From NCBI GenBank assembly GCA_900660155.1, contig CABFPE010001488.1, positions 1 through 32,803 on the forward strand: DNA of 32,803 bases. The letters run 5' to 3'. This DNA comes from Hofstenia miamia. Lineage: Eukaryota; Xenacoelomorpha; Acoela; Hofsteniidae. Both the position numbers and the translations under genes were made by a program. Shown here in pieces: positions 30,901 to 32,803 of this stretch. The notes under the pieces were generated by a model. That model was given only the letters and a program-made list of their open reading frames with translations, was not told the DNA's origin and searched no databases. The first letter of the stretch is position 1; the number at the start of each line of letters is the position of its first letter.

Positions 30901-32038
30901 CAATATGAGAAAATATATATAAAAATTTTTAGGCGACGATAATGTTCAATCTGCTTTATTCCCAGCTATAGACTTTTTGGTATACCTATAGTTTGCTTGG
31001 TTTGACTACTATCACCACTTACCAATTACATCACAAAGAAACGTTCCTTCGTACTTTTTACCCATTATTTCAACAAAGTGAGTTAACTGTTAGCCCATAT
31101 TAGCCTATGATATAACGAAATTAAATTCAGTGATTTATGACCTCTCTAGTGGTTAAGTAATGCAAGTAATAAAGCCTTTGCTCTTGGCATAAAAAAAGTT
31201 TTAGTAACACTGTATTAATTCACCAATTATTCCACCATTACTGTGTTGCAGTCTGTTATGCACAGGAAGCACTACTGTTTGAAACCCTGAAATAGTTGCA
31301 CTTTCATGTTCTCAACCTTGAGGTGATGGGTATGTTTATTCTTATTTATCTCTAGAAACCCCTCAAAAATGCTGCCACCATTATTATAAAAAATATCAAC
31401 ATTTAAGTGCAATACGTTTTTCTGTTTAAACAAAAACAGCAATAATTTTTCAGATATTCCTGTTGATGGAAAACTAATATATGATGTTTTGCTTTGTTTT
31501 TTTGCATTTAATTTGATTTATGAAAATTCATTTTGTATGAAAAGGTTGCTCAAAAATATGTATTCCAAATTTCAAGAGTATATTTACATATAACTTTTTC
31601 TATATAGTATCATTGGAAGAAATGGATAGCTGCACATGCAATATAAATTTCAAAGTGTTCACAAGGCTTTGAAAATAGTCATTGTTTGCAAGAATATCAT
31701 AAGTTGTTTAGTCAAATTTTTTGACTAATAGACAAAAGAATGCAAAATCGCAATTTTGACTATAGTAAAAAAACTAACCATGTGGCACTCCTTAATATTC
31801 TGCAGCAAGTTTAGCAATGATATTATCAAAAATCATTAGAAAAGTGTAAAAAGTTATTAAAAAATGATCATTTTTAGAAAACTGCATATATACAACCAGG
31901 AGTTTTATTACTACTGATATTTTCACCAGTGTGACTGATATCAGGAAAGACTTTACAGCATAGCAGTCTTCTTTGTAAACTACTGTTAGAATCTTAGCGA
32001 TAAATAATGCTGTAATCTAAATAAGAACGTTTTCTTAC
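30901..32038. other. AT-rich stretch, no supported gene
   Basis: No coding frame above chance length, RNA gene or clear repeat is seen. It would contain the first intron and later exons of the hAT remnant if that gene continued, but no further hAT motif is readable. Confidence 0.5.
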
Positions 32039-32592
32039 GTTATCAGTCCACATATCACAAGTAGCAGAAATTACACCCAATGAAATGGCGCTTGGCATTT
32101 TCTTCTTAGTTTCAGCAACAAAGTTGTCATACATTTTTGCAATAACATTTGATATAGTTCTTCGCCCATACCATGCTTCCTTTACATTAATTATTCCCTT
32201 AAATGCACCAAGTTAACCCCAAATTGAACTAGATTAATAAATGATTGTTCTTCCACTGAACAATAATAAATATATCTAGCTTCAAGCTCTTTAAGTTTAC
32301 ATGCTTCCACTAGATTAAGTCCCATCTTTGGCTGCATCATCGCATTATTTTCTGCATTTGTCTTACTCATAGACACTTTTTTGAATGTAATATTAAGTTA
32401 TTTGTGCCTAAATTTCGACCTTTGTCATTGCGAATAGCAAAAGTCTTATAACAATGCAAACATGAAGCATTGCCAGTGAGCCATTCTTCATGTGTGGGAT
32501 CAACTGGAAGACCAAAAATTTTCCATGCATCAGATTTCATCAAGAATTTTTATAACATATTGAACAGTTCTAAGCTTATCGTCAATATTCAT
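32039..32592 (-). pseudogene. hAT-type transposase N-terminus with BED zinc finger, frameshifted
   Basis: Read leftwards, ATG 32592-32590 starts MNIDDKLRTVQYVIKIL. After a frameshift, SDAWKIFGLPVDPTHEEWL leads into a BED-like finger: C-x2-C (CLHC, near 32440), then LHSKKC (H-x3-C, near 32385). A further frame change gives the helical part (32376-32215) ending YYCSVEEQSFINLV. Another gives RRTISNVIAKMYDNFV and CDMWTDN (32059-32039), the position of the first catalytic Asp of hAT transposases. A splice-donor-like GTAAGA (32038-32033) follows at once, so the rest of the protein may lie beyond an intron or be lost. Several frameshifts in about 550 bp show that this copy is dead. The order of motifs is typical of animal hAT elements. 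Confidence 0.75.
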
Positions 32593-32803
32593 AACAATAA
32601 GAGAATAACAACTAAATAAAATGAGTCTGATTAAAAAATTGCAAGGATTTAGTAATATTAAAAATTAAAGTCAATATTTGCATAATGCACAACCACTTCA
32701 CAAATTCACATAGAATTTCAACATGGATGGAATGGAGTTGATCATCCCACCAAAACATCAGACGAAATTTCGAACGTATGTTCCAAATAGTAATGGAAGA
32801 AAT
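32593..32803. other. Upstream flank of the hAT remnant
   Basis: AT-rich sequence with no supported gene. No terminal inverted repeat of a hAT element could be recognised before the window ends. Confidence 0.4.

Overview
This is eukaryotic, AT-rich, mostly repetitive DNA. No intact host gene can be supported. The retroelement lineage, the hAT transposase remnant and the strong CpG decay (TG in one copy where another has CA) point to an animal with CpG methylation, probably an aquatic invertebrate. I cannot name the species.

Layout. (1) Bases 1-3194 are an old complex of long imperfect inverted repeats. Three copies of one module are arranged forward (1-540, running off the left edge), reverse (1360-2497) and forward (2614-3194). 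Degenerate minus-strand coding DNA lies between the first two. (2) Bases 3195-28846 are a tandem array of one Ty3/gypsy (Metaviridae) retrotransposon family: LTR1 - body A - LTR2 - body B - LTR3 - body C. Neighbouring bodies share one LTR. The array entered the third repeat module at 3194/3195. Body C ends abruptly at about 28846 without a polypurine tract or 3' LTR. (3) Bases 28847-29230 are a 53-bp tandem duplication followed by a 31/34-bp minisatellite. (4) Bases 29231-32803 are AT-rich DNA with an isolated near-palindromic hairpin (30841-30900) and, at the right edge on the minus strand, the broken N-terminal part of a hAT-type transposase with a BED zinc finger.

The retroelement. LTRs are 868-926 bp, start TGTAGAG and end TTCTACA. 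They carry CRE-like sites, a TATA box and AATAAA. A primer-binding site follows each LTR directly, and an AAGGGGG tract precedes LTR2 and LTR3. Gag has a coiled coil, a capsid-like part and one CCHC knuckle. At the gag end a T TTA AAT heptamer touches the TAA stop, and protease-pol continues in the -1 frame, so Gag-Pol was probably made by -1 frameshifting. Pol has protease (DTG), reverse transcriptase, RNase H and integrase (HHCC zinc finger, DDE core, GPF C-terminal module). After pol comes a third reading frame of roughly 940 codons in body C that I do not recognise. Bodies A and B have lost its middle 2.3 kb.

All three bodies are dead. The RT metal-binding motif YIDD is broken in each (YIND, YIND, YIDN), and many in-frame stops are TGA at former CGA codons. 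The copies are mosaic: A and B are identical over about 480 bp spanning the third-ORF deletion, while B and C are nearly identical over protease and the start of RT. This suggests gene conversion or unequal exchange inside the array. Smaller events include a 181-bp solo LTR with a 4-bp target duplication inside body A and a 64-bp foreign patch inside the RT of body C. Identity and divergence statements are by-eye comparisons, not computed alignments.
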